64,000 nucleotides of DNA from Williamsia faeni (GTDB lineage: Bacteria > Actinomycetota > Actinomycetes > Mycobacteriales > Mycobacteriaceae): positions 1 through 64,000 of the forward strand of contig QJJF01000005.1 of NCBI GenBank assembly GCA_003202005.1. The letters are read 5' to 3'. This document shows, piece by piece, positions 54,207-62,705 of the stretch. The notes under the pieces were generated by a model. The model was not told the origin of the DNA. It did not search any database and saw only the letters and a program-made list of their open reading frames with translations. Positions within the stretch are counted from its first letter, which is position 1; each line of letters opens with the position of its first letter. A program made the position numbers and the translations under genes.

Positions 54207-55930
54207 GAAAAGTTGACGCGACTGCCCGTCGAAGCCAGTTGTTGAGTACGTACGGAATCGGTGGACTCTTCCCCTCCGAGACCTCCAGTTTCATGATTGT
54301 TGGTCTGGACTATTGGAACGAGGAGAATGCCCAACACGTTAGTGAGCCGCGCCTGGCGCGGTCGCTCAAAGTCCGTGAACTGAAGTCGCCACCTGCCGGT
54401 GGTGGGCGTGACGTTCCAGTAGTTCGGTTCCCGCGCAAGCAGATCTGCCCGTTCTGTCGGCGAGTCGGAACCACCGCAGAATTGTCAGGCGATTGGAACG
54501 GTTCGAAATGCGGGAAGTGCAAAGAGAAGGCGTTACTATCCCCGTTTCGTCTGATCGTCGCTTGCAACCGCGGCCATATCGACGATTTTCCAATTCACCG
54601 TTGGCTGCATAAGAAACTGCCTGAAGGACCCTCTCACGAGATCAAGATGACGGCACTCGGAAAGACGTCCTCGCTCGACGATCTTGTCCTCACTTGCGGA
54701 TGCGGTGAAACGCGCTCGCTCGGCAAGGCGTTCGGTGCAGAGGCGATGAAGGGTGTCACTCAATGCAGGGGCCTCCGGCCTTGGCTTGGACATGACCACA
54801 CCGAAGCTTGCGATGAGACACCGCGCGTCCTCCAGCGGGGTGCGTCGAACGTCTGGTTCCCGGCTGTTCGGTCCGCAATCTCGATCCCTCCGTACTCCGA
54901 AGCGCTTGCGAAGTTCGTTAACAGGCACTGGACTGCCCTGGAAGATCCCGCTGCCGTCAACGATGCGCTCTTGGCAAACATCGCAAAGGCATCCAACGGT
55001 AAGTTCACCAGTGATGACATCGTCGTCGAGATCAAACGCCGCCGCGAGTCTGATGAGGGTGCCGACCTTGACGAGGACGAACTCCGGAGGCAAGAGTACA
55101 AGGCGCTGCTCGAGGGTCGAGGAGAGCGCAAGGCCGACCGTGATTCGGATTTCGTCAGTGAGACTGTCGAGATATTGCGACCTAGGGTTCCAGATCTGAT
55201 CACCCACGTCCGCAAGGTCACCCGCCTTCGAGAAGTCCGCGCCCTGTACGGATTCTCTCGGCTCAATGGCGTAGCGGAACTTGGGCAGGAAGGTCTCTGC
55301 AAGCTGTCCGGCGAGGAAAAATACTGGCTGCCGGCGATCGAGGTGATCGGAGAAGGCATTTTCATGGCTTTCGATCGCATCAAGCTTCATGACTGGGCGC
55401 AACGTCCGTTCGCCAAACGACGCGAACGGACACTGCAGACGGCTGCAACCCGCCAGGCCGATGAGTTCAAGCGGACACCGCCGACTGTCGACATCGCGAA
55501 GGTAGCGATTCACACCCTGGCGCACCTGCTGATCGATCAACTCTCGCTCGACGCGGGCTACCCGGCCTCATCGTTGCGCGAGAGGCTATTTGTCGACAAC
55601 GAAACGGCCGGTCTTCTCATTTACACCGCAAGTTCGGACTCTGCGGGCAGCCTGGGTGGCGTCGCCTCGCAGGCGGATCCGGAGCGTTTCGCGGCCGCTC
55701 TCGATGAGGGGTTGCATCGGTTGTCATGGTGCTCAACAGATCCCGTCTGCATCGAGTCCACGGCTACTGGCACCGACGCACTCAACCTCGCTGCGTGCCA
55801 TGCGTGTGCGCTCGTTCCTGAGACCTCTTGCGAATTGAACAACACATACCTGGATCGAGCACTCCTATTCGGGACCCAGGATGAGGACGAACAAATCGAA
55901 GGGCTCTTCAGCGCCTACGTTGGCCCGTGA
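54203..55930 (+). CDS. drmB: DrmB-like DUF1998 protein
   Basis: 575 residues from the ATG at 54203 (GAGGAG upstream, ATGA overlap with drmA). It opens with the DrmB-type RRSQLLSTYGIGGLFPSE and has a zinc-binding CPFCRR...CGKC pair (about 87-115). The DUF1998 core near the C-terminus reads HTLAHLLIDQLSLDAGYPAS, then LLIYTASSDSAGSLGG and CHACALVPETSCELNN. DrmB forms a complex with DrmA and is required for DISARM defence. The length is standard. No drmC phospholipase follows; instead a RelE-like-UvrD fusion does. Confidence 0.93.
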   Translation: MRKVDATARRSQLLSTYGIGGLFPSETSSFMIVGLDYWNEENAQHVSEPRLARSLKVRELKSPPAGGGRDVPVVRFPRKQICPFCRRVGTTAELSGDWNGSKCGKCKEKALLSPFRLIVACNRGHIDDFPIHRWLHKKLPEGPSHEIKMTALGKTSSLDDLVLTCGCGETRSLGKAFGAEAMKGVTQCRGLRPWLGHDHTEACDETPRVLQRGASNVWFPAVRSAISIPPYSEALAKFVNRHWTALEDPAAVNDALLANIAKASNGKFTSDDIVVEIKRRRESDEGADLDEDELRRQEYKALLEGRGERKADRDSDFVSETVEILRPRVPDLITHVRKVTRLREVRALYGFSRLNGVAELGQEGLCKLSGEEKYWLPAIEVIGEGIFMAFDRIKLHDWAQRPFAKRRERTLQTAATRQADEFKRTPPTVDIAKVAIHTLAHLLIDQLSLDAGYPASSLRERLFVDNETAGLLIYTASSDSAGSLGGVASQADPERFAAALDEGLHRLSWCSTDPVCIESTATGTDALNLAACHACALVPETSCELNNTYLDRALLFGTQDEDEQIEGLFSAYVGP

Positions 55931-56056
55931 TCGGAAACTGTCTTCGAACCCGTGACACCAGGCTGATCGATGAACGTAGATAGCGACTGATGCTCACAAT
56001 TTTTCGGATCTCGAGCCGATGATCGCAGAGTTGAGCCATACAGTGTGAGGAGCCCG

Positions 56057-58258
56057 ATGAGAACCGCCGTCCAGATGCACGACATGTTCTCGAGTTCGTA
56101 CAACCAACTCGACGGCAGCATTCGAAGCCGCGTCCTGACCTTCATGGTGAAGCTACAACAAGACCCGGACGCCCCAGGCCTTGACTTCAAACATCCGCAA
56201 GGGGCCGCGAGCAGCCACGTACGCACGGCGCGGGTCAACGACAACTATCGTGCAGTGTTGGTCAACGCAGGTGTCGACCAGAACAACAGCCGGCTCTGGC
56301 TGGTTGCAGTCAAGAAACACGACGACGCATACGAGTTCGCCCGCACCTTAACCTTGCAGGTGAACGGAAAGACGGGCGCAGCAGAACTGTTCGATCCCAT
56401 AGCCCTTGAGACGGCAGTGGGCAATGCCCGTTCCCTTCCGCGGAAGATGAAATCCGCGACGTGCATACCAGCAAATGTCAGCCGAGCAGACCTCGAACGA
56501 TTCGGTGTCGCACCTGACATCGCGAGTGAACTCAAGCAGGTCACTGACGAGGATGTGTTGCTTCAAATAGCGGAGGCGCTGCCGACCTCACAGGCCAGCG
56601 CGATACTCGATCTCGCGACAGGGAGGAGCCCGGAGCAAGTTTGGAGCGATCTTGTCATCGAGGAGCCTGGCCCCATCGACGTCGAGGATCTCGAAGCGGC
56701 TCTGAAACGTCCGTTGTCGCGTTTGAGTTTCACTGCAGTTGAAGGCGACAACGAGGATGAGTTGCGTGCGGTCTTGGAAGGAGACTTCGCAAAGTGGCGG
56801 GTTTGGTTGCACCCACTGCAGCGGAAGTTGGCCAACCACCAAGGGTGGAATGGTCCGTTCCGCGTGACCGGGGGTGCTGGAACTGGAAAGACTGTGACTG
56901 CCATCCACCGAGCCAGGTTTCTCGTCAAGCGGTTGGATAGCACTGGCGCGGACGGGAGCGCGAAGGTGCTCTTCACTACTTTCACTCGTAACCTAGCCGG
57001 AACCATCGCGGCGCAGCTCGTTCAGCTTGCGGGTCCAGCTATCACTGACCGGGTGCACGTCGTCAATATAGACAGCGTCGCGCGGTCGGTGCTGGCAGCT
57101 ACCGACGTCGGCCGCAACCTCGTCAACACCGCTCACCTCGTGTCCGCTGATAGCAGTGATTTGAAAGCGCTGTGGCAAACGGCTGCCGGTGCCAGCAGTG
57201 GCAGCTGGGATATCAGATTCCTCAGCGATGAATGGTCCCAGGTCGTCCTTGGAAACGCGATCGCTGACGAGGCGGGCTATTTGCGGGTCGCGCGTAGCGG
57301 TCGCTCGCAGCGGCTGAGCCGACCACAGCGGGCAGACGTCTGGAAGGCGATTGATCACTTCCAGCAGTTGATGCGCGCGCAGAATCTACTCACGTTCACA
57401 GAACTCGCGGCACGATCGGCGGCAGCGTTGGTAGCAGATCCAGGCCTTCGCAGGCAGTTCGGATACCGCCACGCCGTCATCGACGAGGCGCAGGATCTTC
57501 ATCCGGCCCACTGGAAGCTGCTGCGGGCATTGGTTGCTCCCGATACCGATGATCTCTTTATCGTCGGTGACGCACATCAGCGGATCTACGGTAGAGCCGC
57601 GCCGCTGTCGCGCTACGGAATCGAAACACGGGGACGCGCAAGACGATTGACGGTGAACTATCGGACGAGTCGACAAATTCTGCGGTGGTGCCTTGGCATC
57701 GTCGACCCCGATGTCGATGACCTGGACACGTCCTCCGAAACGTTGGCGGGTGCTCGATCAGTCTTCGGCGGGCCAGAGCCAGAGGTGCTTAATTTCGATT
57801 CGAAGGACGCCGAGAATAATGGAATCGCCGAGCAGATCGCCAGATGGATCGAAGGTGGGGTGCGGCCATCTGATATCGCGGTGTTTGCGTACGGGAATGG
57901 CGACGTGGAAGAAATCAGTGCCGCGATGCAGGGCACAAGTATCGAAACCACGATTGTGAATGAAAACACCAGAGAGGAAAAGCTAGGTGATGTAGTCAGG
58001 ATCATGACAATGCACCGCGCCAAAGGCCTTGAGTACCAAGCAGTTGTGATGGCCAGGATCGGTGAAGACTCGGTTCCGCCGTACTACGTTAAGCGGTTGC
58101 AGGGTGCCGATCGCGAGCAAGCCGAGCGGAAGGTCAGAAACGTTCTCTACGTGGCAGGCTCCCGTGCCCGTGAGCACCTGGCGGTCACTTGGGCGGGGGA
58201 GAAGTCGGCTCTGCTGAGTGGTGTAATGACTAGGGCAACCGGTTCGTCTGGCGGTTAG
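56057..58258 (+). CDS. UvrD-like helicase with N-terminal RelE/ParE-like domain
   Basis: 733 residues from the ATG at 56057 (GAGGAG upstream). Residues 1-100 resemble a RelE/ParE toxin fold (FMVKLQQDPDAPGLDFKH, then SHVRTARVNDNYRAVLV and LWLVAVKKHDDAYEFA). A linker of about 150 residues leads to a superfamily-1 helicase with FRVTGGAGTGKTVTAI (about 267-282), AVIDEAQDLHPAHWKLL (about 472-488), VGDAHQRIYG, IMTMHRAKGLEYQAVV and LYVAGSRARE. It sits directly after drmA-drmB, with a gap of about 125 bases. The role of the toxin-like domain is unknown; it may act as an RNA-binding or cutting module. Confidence 0.87.
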   Translation: MRTAVQMHDMFSSSYNQLDGSIRSRVLTFMVKLQQDPDAPGLDFKHPQGAASSHVRTARVNDNYRAVLVNAGVDQNNSRLWLVAVKKHDDAYEFARTLTLQVNGKTGAAELFDPIALETAVGNARSLPRKMKSATCIPANVSRADLERFGVAPDIASELKQVTDEDVLLQIAEALPTSQASAILDLATGRSPEQVWSDLVIEEPGPIDVEDLEAALKRPLSRLSFTAVEGDNEDELRAVLEGDFAKWRVWLHPLQRKLANHQGWNGPFRVTGGAGTGKTVTAIHRARFLVKRLDSTGADGSAKVLFTTFTRNLAGTIAAQLVQLAGPAITDRVHVVNIDSVARSVLAATDVGRNLVNTAHLVSADSSDLKALWQTAAGASSGSWDIRFLSDEWSQVVLGNAIADEAGYLRVARSGRSQRLSRPQRADVWKAIDHFQQLMRAQNLLTFTELAARSAAALVADPGLRRQFGYRHAVIDEAQDLHPAHWKLLRALVAPDTDDLFIVGDAHQRIYGRAAPLSRYGIETRGRARRLTVNYRTSRQILRWCLGIVDPDVDDLDTSSETLAGARSVFGGPEPEVLNFDSKDAENNGIAEQIARWIEGGVRPSDIAVFAYGNGDVEEISAAMQGTSIETTIVNENTREEKLGDVVRIMTMHRAKGLEYQAVVMARIGEDSVPPYYVKRLQGADREQAERKVRNVLYVAGSRAREHLAVTWAGEKSALLSGVMTRATGSSGG

Positions 58259-58266
58259 GTGTAGTC

Positions 58267-59988
58267 GTGGCGCGATTCTTCAAACAAGTACCCAAACTCC
58301 AACGCACTCGAATCAAGAAACCCAAACCTAGGACTGGTATCAAATCTGGGCCATGGGACCGCGAAATTGTCTTCAACACCGTCCCCGCGGCAGTGGCGGA
58401 AGATGCGCCTACTCCAGGACAGCAAGGCCCGGACCTGGCATTCGCAGAGCATGTTGTCGACTTCGACGATGAGACTCCATCTGTCGGTGACGGGCGAGTT
58501 GTTGAGGATGATTCGTGGGTGACCCCGGCGATCTTCTCGATGTTGGAGAAGCTGGAGGGCGTAGCAACGTGGCGTGAGTTGCGTGAATTGCTACCCAGAC
58601 CGGAGGTGGAGCGTGAGCTCCTGCACGGGGCGGGTGGCCGAATCACTTGGATGTCGGTCGGGTCTGCAGTGGTTGGCGTCGGTGGCTGGTCACCTCCATC
58701 CGAAGAAGACCGGATTGAAATGCTGTTGACGCTGCGTACAGGCTTCCAACGCAGCCCCGGATTTGTATATAAAGTTGTCGCCGAGGCCTTCGGTGAGTCA
58801 GAGATCGGTGAGGTTCCGGTCCCTCGACTGCGAGAGATCTGGGCAGAAATCGCCGCCGGCCGAAATGACCTGGATCTTGTCGTCGACGCACAAAGCCGGA
58901 ACACTGCCGCTGCCAGGGAGGATTCTCAGTCGGACCTGGACGAGGCCGAACCGCGGCAAAGTCAGCCTGCTCAAGAATTGCCGGACCCTATTCCTGTGGA
59001 ACCCATCTCGGTGGGCAATGACATGCGTGAACCCGCGTCAGAAGCTGAACCCAAGCAGTCCATAATTCATCAAAAATCTGTTGCACCGAAGGATCGCTCC
59101 TCTCCCATCAATGATTTGGCGATGTTTGAGTTCGCCAAACACGTGGCTGCCCGGAAGGGTACTGCAGTGCGCCTGCAGCCGGGGAGCACGTTGAATTCAA
59201 TGTCCGTCACCGGAGTCGACGGGGGTCAGCGTATCGTCCTGGTCGAGGGTAAGCGAGCCGGCAACTGGCGCGGACATCGAAGTGATGCGACATTCAAGCT
59301 GGACGGCACACGGCCAGACGTCCGGGTTTTCGTCGATGTCGCTGACCGTTTTGACACGAAGTTCTACATCATCGATGAGCTGGACTATGCCGACCGTGTT
59401 CGCAGCGACATGGACCGCTGGGTCCGAAAAGACGAGCACACCAGTGTATCTGACGACTATCCGATTCGACCCTCGCTGGTGGTGACGGGCATGGATCGCT
59501 GGGAACTGCTGGACCTCGAAGACTACCTCGACGGTATTCTGCTCAAATCGGTCGGTGTCGAGACACCACGAACGACCGTTGTTCCGGTAGTCGAATCGGT
59601 ACTATCTCCGCCGGTGGAAGTGCCAATCGAGGCCGGAGACGAGGCGTCGCCGGACCCAGACCAGGACCCGGCGGCGGCGTCGATGCCGCCGGCAAATCTG
59701 TCACCGTATGTAAACTCTTTGACCGGGCGAAAGCGCTGCAAACTTGCCCACCGGGGTCACGTGGTCAGCGGTATCGTGAGTGTCCGAACCCGCTACTTGA
59801 CAATTACGAGGGCTCCGAGATTCGAAAGACTGGAGAAGTTCCAGCCTTTCAGGAATCCGGCCACCGCAGCCGCGGCAGTTAAGTCCGCAATCGAAAACCG
59901 GGTTGTCTTTGGCTATACCGATGACTGGCTGTTGGATGACGGTAGCGAACGGGTCGTCAGTGAAGTACTCAGCTGGTCGACCAGATAG
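58267..59988 (+). CDS. Unknown protein of the DISARM-like cluster
   Basis: 573 residues, starting GTG 8 bases after the preceding stop. The N-terminus is very basic (KLQRTRIKKPKPRTG). A structured region (about 75-205) follows, then an acidic low-complexity linker rich in Pro, Glu and Asp. A second region (about 280-430) contains IVLVEGKRAGNWRGHRSD, which could include an E-x-K nuclease-like pair, and a C-terminal region (about 480-573). I cannot assign a family. It ends only 24 bases before a converging operon, so it is the last plus-strand gene. Confidence 0.7.
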   Translation: MARFFKQVPKLQRTRIKKPKPRTGIKSGPWDREIVFNTVPAAVAEDAPTPGQQGPDLAFAEHVVDFDDETPSVGDGRVVEDDSWVTPAIFSMLEKLEGVATWRELRELLPRPEVERELLHGAGGRITWMSVGSAVVGVGGWSPPSEEDRIEMLLTLRTGFQRSPGFVYKVVAEAFGESEIGEVPVPRLREIWAEIAAGRNDLDLVVDAQSRNTAAAREDSQSDLDEAEPRQSQPAQELPDPIPVEPISVGNDMREPASEAEPKQSIIHQKSVAPKDRSSPINDLAMFEFAKHVAARKGTAVRLQPGSTLNSMSVTGVDGGQRIVLVEGKRAGNWRGHRSDATFKLDGTRPDVRVFVDVADRFDTKFYIIDELDYADRVRSDMDRWVRKDEHTSVSDDYPIRPSLVVTGMDRWELLDLEDYLDGILLKSVGVETPRTTVVPVVESVLSPPVEVPIEAGDEASPDPDQDPAAASMPPANLSPYVNSLTGRKRCKLAHRGHVVSGIVSVRTRYLTITRAPRFERLEKFQPFRNPATAAAAVKSAIENRVVFGYTDDWLLDDGSERVVSEVLSWSTR

Positions 59989-60012
59989 GCTCCTCGCGGC
60001 CTTGTTGAATGC

Positions 60013-60858
60013 TCAGACAGGCCTATCGGCATTCCTCAGCGCCTGACCCGGCTTCCCAGACAAGGCTCGGCCGAAATACTGGATGGGCTCGAGCTCGAAA
60101 TCATCTTCGGTAACTGCACCCTCATGGGTCACCAGGACACCTGACCGGGTGGTCAGCGCAATGGAATGGAAGATCCAGATCGCGTACTTGTTCGAATACT
60201 TGCGTGAATGCGCGATTTCACCTGATGAGATGAAAAATCGCGGCTCACCCGATTTGGTGCCTTTCACCTCGATGTACTGGACGATCTCGCCGTTGCGGTG
60301 CACTTCGATGTCGAAGCCGGGATTGTTGTGAGGCATTCTGACGACCAAGTCCCCGGGGTAACGCTTTTCGGCTTCGGCCATCGCCAAGGCCATTGCAAGC
60401 TCATCGACTTCGACTGCGGTATTCGGCGCTGCGTACTTGCCGGGTTGGTCCGGGAGTTCTGGCAAACCTGCTCGGCAGATCGCGTCGTATGCGATCTGGT
60501 CCAATGACCGAACGCCGACCTGGAAGTAGAAACCAACAGCTTTTCTGCTGTTCGCGGGCGGCTCGCGGTACGTCTGGCCATCCTTGAAGCCGACCGGCTT
60601 CTCGAAAGGTTGATAGTTGGTGATTGTGCATCGATATCGGTCACCGATTTCGTTTACCGTGCTGACTACACCGGTCCCAAGATAGGAGGGTGTGGTCGTT
60701 GACCCGTCCGCTCGTCGCCGACCGCGGTAGTAGACAAATTGTTCACCTGGCAGGATCAGCGTGCGATACCGGGCAGGGTACTCGTAAGTTTCGCCGAGGA
60801 CGTCGGCATATTCAAGGTTGGACAAATTGACTTCATTTTGAGTCAGAACGAGGGGCAT
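60013..60858 (-). CDS. DUF3883 PD-(D/E)XK-like protein
   Basis: 281 residues. The C-terminal DUF3883 domain (about 125-260) contains NNPGFDIEVHRNG and QYIEVKGTKSGE, giving the D...E-x-K pattern of a nuclease-like fold. The N-terminal part (about 15-110) is beta-rich, with YPARYRTLILPGEQFVYYRG and YLGTGVVSTV, resembling PUA/EVE-like modified-base readers of McrA-type enzymes; that comparison is tentative. It starts three bases after a TAG and is the last gene of a minus-strand operon. Confidence 0.8.
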   Translation of the reverse strand: MPLVLTQNEVNLSNLEYADVLGETYEYPARYRTLILPGEQFVYYRGRRRADGSTTTPSYLGTGVVSTVNEIGDRYRCTITNYQPFEKPVGFKDGQTYREPPANSRKAVGFYFQVGVRSLDQIAYDAICRAGLPELPDQPGKYAAPNTAVEVDELAMALAMAEAEKRYPGDLVVRMPHNNPGFDIEVHRNGEIVQYIEVKGTKSGEPRFFISSGEIAHSRKYSNKYAIWIFHSIALTTRSGVLVTHEGAVTEDDFELEPIQYFGRALSGKPGQALRNADRPV

Positions 60859-60861
60859 TTC

Positions 60862-61065
60862 CTAGTTATCGCTTTCAATCAGATGTATTTTGTTGCCTGC
60901 GTTGAGCAGAACGGGTGCCGAGATTCGCTGCGGCAGAATGTGCGTACGACCACCCTCGATTCGCAATCGCATAACCTTCCTGCCTTGAGGAATCGCTTGT
61001 GTCAGTGCAGTTGGGCCCGGTAACAGGCGCGTTCCAGTCTCCAGGTATCTCAGGTTGACCGACAA
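60862..61065 (-). CDS. Small ORF overlapping DUF6339 end, or frameshifted C-terminus
   Basis: A 67-residue frame from a TTG start runs out of frame under the 3' end of the DUF6339 gene. It ends TAG three bases before the DUF3883 ATG. Its text (LLPGPTALTQAIPQGRKVMR and ISAPVLLNAGNKIHLIESDN) looks more protein-like than the Ser/Ala/Gln-rich text of the DUF6339 frame in the same stretch. It is either a separate coupled small gene or the true C-terminus after a frameshift near 61060. Confidence 0.45.
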   Translation of the reverse strand: MSVNLRYLETGTRLLPGPTALTQAIPQGRKVMRLRIEGGRTHILPQRISAPVLLNAGNKIHLIESDN

Positions 61066-61765
61066 CCCACTCGAGGTAGTTTCGAAAGTCGTCGCGCTGA
61101 AAACCGGTCTCCGCCTCGGGCGGAGAACCTGCTGTTGCCAAGTTCAACACTCGTGCAAGGTCATTGATGTCGTCTGCGGTTGTGGGGTTTGCGATCGTCG
61201 AGGCCCCTGGCTGATCGTTTGGAGTGATCAGCTCGACGACACCGAGAGCGAGCGATCTGCATCGAATCAGCGGGCGATGCAGGTAGCTGTTGGGAAGATC
61301 TTGAAAAACGAACGCGCGCTCTACCGGCGCATAGTCCGACCCGTCACGGAAGAGTTCCGCACCCCACCATAGGCGAGCGAACGCCTGTTTGTGGATTGGG
61401 CCACGCCAACGATTCTGTGCCACTTCGCCTCTGGCGCCCCAACGCCATTCGACATAATCGTTGAACCGGGTCGCCAGCCAAGCCCACAGATCCTGATCCG
61501 ACGCGTCAGATCGCGTCAGCCGCAAGGAATTGTGAACCCTCGGCGCCAACCACCTGTCGCTCTCGGACGCGTCAGGCCAGACATCCTTACGCTGTCCAAC
61601 CTCATCGATGAGGGCACTGAGTGGTACGATAGAAAGTTCGGAACCGTCGGTTGCGCGTTCGACTGTCTCGGAATCACCCTCCCAATCCTGCTCATCGATA
61701 ATTCTCCGGCGGGAGGCTTGATCCAGCCGGCGAGTCAAGCGCCGCAGTGTTTCCGTGTCAGACAA
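60875..61765 (-). CDS. DUF6339 family protein
   Basis: 296 residues from the TTG at 61765, chosen because GAGGAGG lies 7 bases upstream; ATG 61789 would place that site inside the gene. The family signature is visible: WLAPRVHNSLRLTRSDASD, then DLWAWLATRFNDYVEWRW and FARLWWGAELFRDGSDYA. DUF6339 proteins are of unknown function and, as I recall, occur in gene clusters with DUF1998/DrmB-like and helicase genes. It overlaps the stop of the upstream gene by 8 bases. The last 60 residues may be out of frame, as described for the small ORF at 60862. Confidence 0.75.
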   Translation of the reverse strand: MSDTETLRRLTRRLDQASRRRIIDEQDWEGDSETVERATDGSELSIVPLSALIDEVGQRKDVWPDASESDRWLAPRVHNSLRLTRSDASDQDLWAWLATRFNDYVEWRWGARGEVAQNRWRGPIHKQAFARLWWGAELFRDGSDYAPVERAFVFQDLPNSYLHRPLIRCRSLALGVVELITPNDQPGASTIANPTTADDINDLARVLNLATAGSPPEAETGFQRDDFRNYLEWVVGQPEIPGDWNAPVTGPNCTDTSDSSRQEGYAIANRGWSYAHSAAANLGTRSAQRRQQNTSD

Positions 61766-62705
61766 ACTGCACCTCCTCAGTCGCCACACCTACCGCGGCA
61801 GACGCTTGCGTAAGCATGTCTATGGCAGCATCTACATTGGCCCAAAGCTCGGCGGTGGCAGTGCGATCGCCGTTCGCTCGGGCAACGGACTCGTAGAGCT
61901 CGTCGACCGATGTCAAGTGTGGAATGGCGTTTGCGATCGCTTCACAAGTCTGACGGAGTAGTGGGCTGGAGGGGCCTGTGATGTCGTCGTCCTCAACCAA
62001 GACCTCTGCGGCGGCGACCCGAAACAGCGTGGTAACCGTGTATCTCGCAATCTGCGACCCGATCAGGTCACGCAGCCTTCGCTTCTCCAATTTTGCGTTC
62101 TCCGACATCAAGAGAGCCTGCAACCCTGGCAATCCCGAGTTGAGGTAGAGCACCGGCGTGTCCGACCCGGCATCCAGCGCCGCATAGGACTGAGTATTCT
62201 TTCGGGCGACAGGAGGCGCGTCGGAGGCGCTGAAGTCTGCCCAAACTTGGGCAATGGGAGGACGTCCAGACTTCGGAGGTACCTCGAAGCGACGCAGCAC
62301 AATGGTCCATGGAACTGAGCTGGCGACAACCCGATTGCGCCCGTTGTGGTTGGCAACGATTTCAACGGTAAGGGTCGCCGTATCTCGCAACAGCGCTCGC
62401 TCCAACTCGATCAGGCCGCTCACTCGCGTCTTCGTATCGGAATCGAGTGCTAGTCCGAATGGAATACGTGTATTTGTCGAGGTGCACGAAATCAGGGCAT
62501 ATCCGGCCAGCATGTTCACGCCGTTCGGAATGCTTTCGTTAGTGTGCGCCACGACCTCAATGGTCGCAGTTTTCCAGTCTTCTTGGTCGAGGTGAACGCG
62601 GTATTGCTGGTCGCCATCGACAGGCTCACCTGTGTCCAGCGACACGGATTCAAGGTCACACTGCCACAGTCCGGCAAAGGTCGGCCAAGCGACGCGAGGG
62701 GTCAT
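61758..62705 (-). CDS. Unknown protein of the converging defence operon
   Basis: 315 residues, not recognised. The N-terminal half (about 1-140) is a run of beta strands reminiscent of a beta-sandwich (FAGLWQCDLESVSLDTG, then TATIEVVAHTNESIPNG and ATLTVEIVANHNGRN). The C-terminal half is helical, with VLYLNSGLPGLQALLMSEN. Its ATG overlaps the upstream stop (ATGA), and its own end overlaps the DUF6339 gene, so these genes are co-translated. Confidence 0.7.
   Translation of the reverse strand: MTPRVAWPTFAGLWQCDLESVSLDTGEPVDGDQQYRVHLDQEDWKTATIEVVAHTNESIPNGVNMLAGYALISCTSTNTRIPFGLALDSDTKTRVSGLIELERALLRDTATLTVEIVANHNGRNRVVASSVPWTIVLRRFEVPPKSGRPPIAQVWADFSASDAPPVARKNTQSYAALDAGSDTPVLYLNSGLPGLQALLMSENAKLEKRRLRDLIGSQIARYTVTTLFRVAAAEVLVEDDDITGPSSPLLRQTCEAIANAIPHLTSVDELYESVARANGDRTATAELWANVDAAIDMLTQASAAVGVATEEVQFV

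Noticed and set aside
54536-55540. 334-residue minus-strand open frame opposite drmB
   Set aside because: Antisense to the DUF1998 core with its conserved Cys motifs; no start signal or recognisable domain.
49186-59988. Textbook class 1 or class 2 DISARM
   Set aside because: drmA and drmB are present, but no drmC phospholipase and no intact methylase (drmMI/drmMII) adjoin them; the SNF2 helicase at 1850 is 46 kb away with a SWIM finger and is not a drmD in context.
59980-60050. Bidirectional terminator between converging operons (ATAGGC...GCCTAT)
   Set aside because: The arms are only 6 bases, the loop is over 30 bases and there is no T-run; too weak to call.
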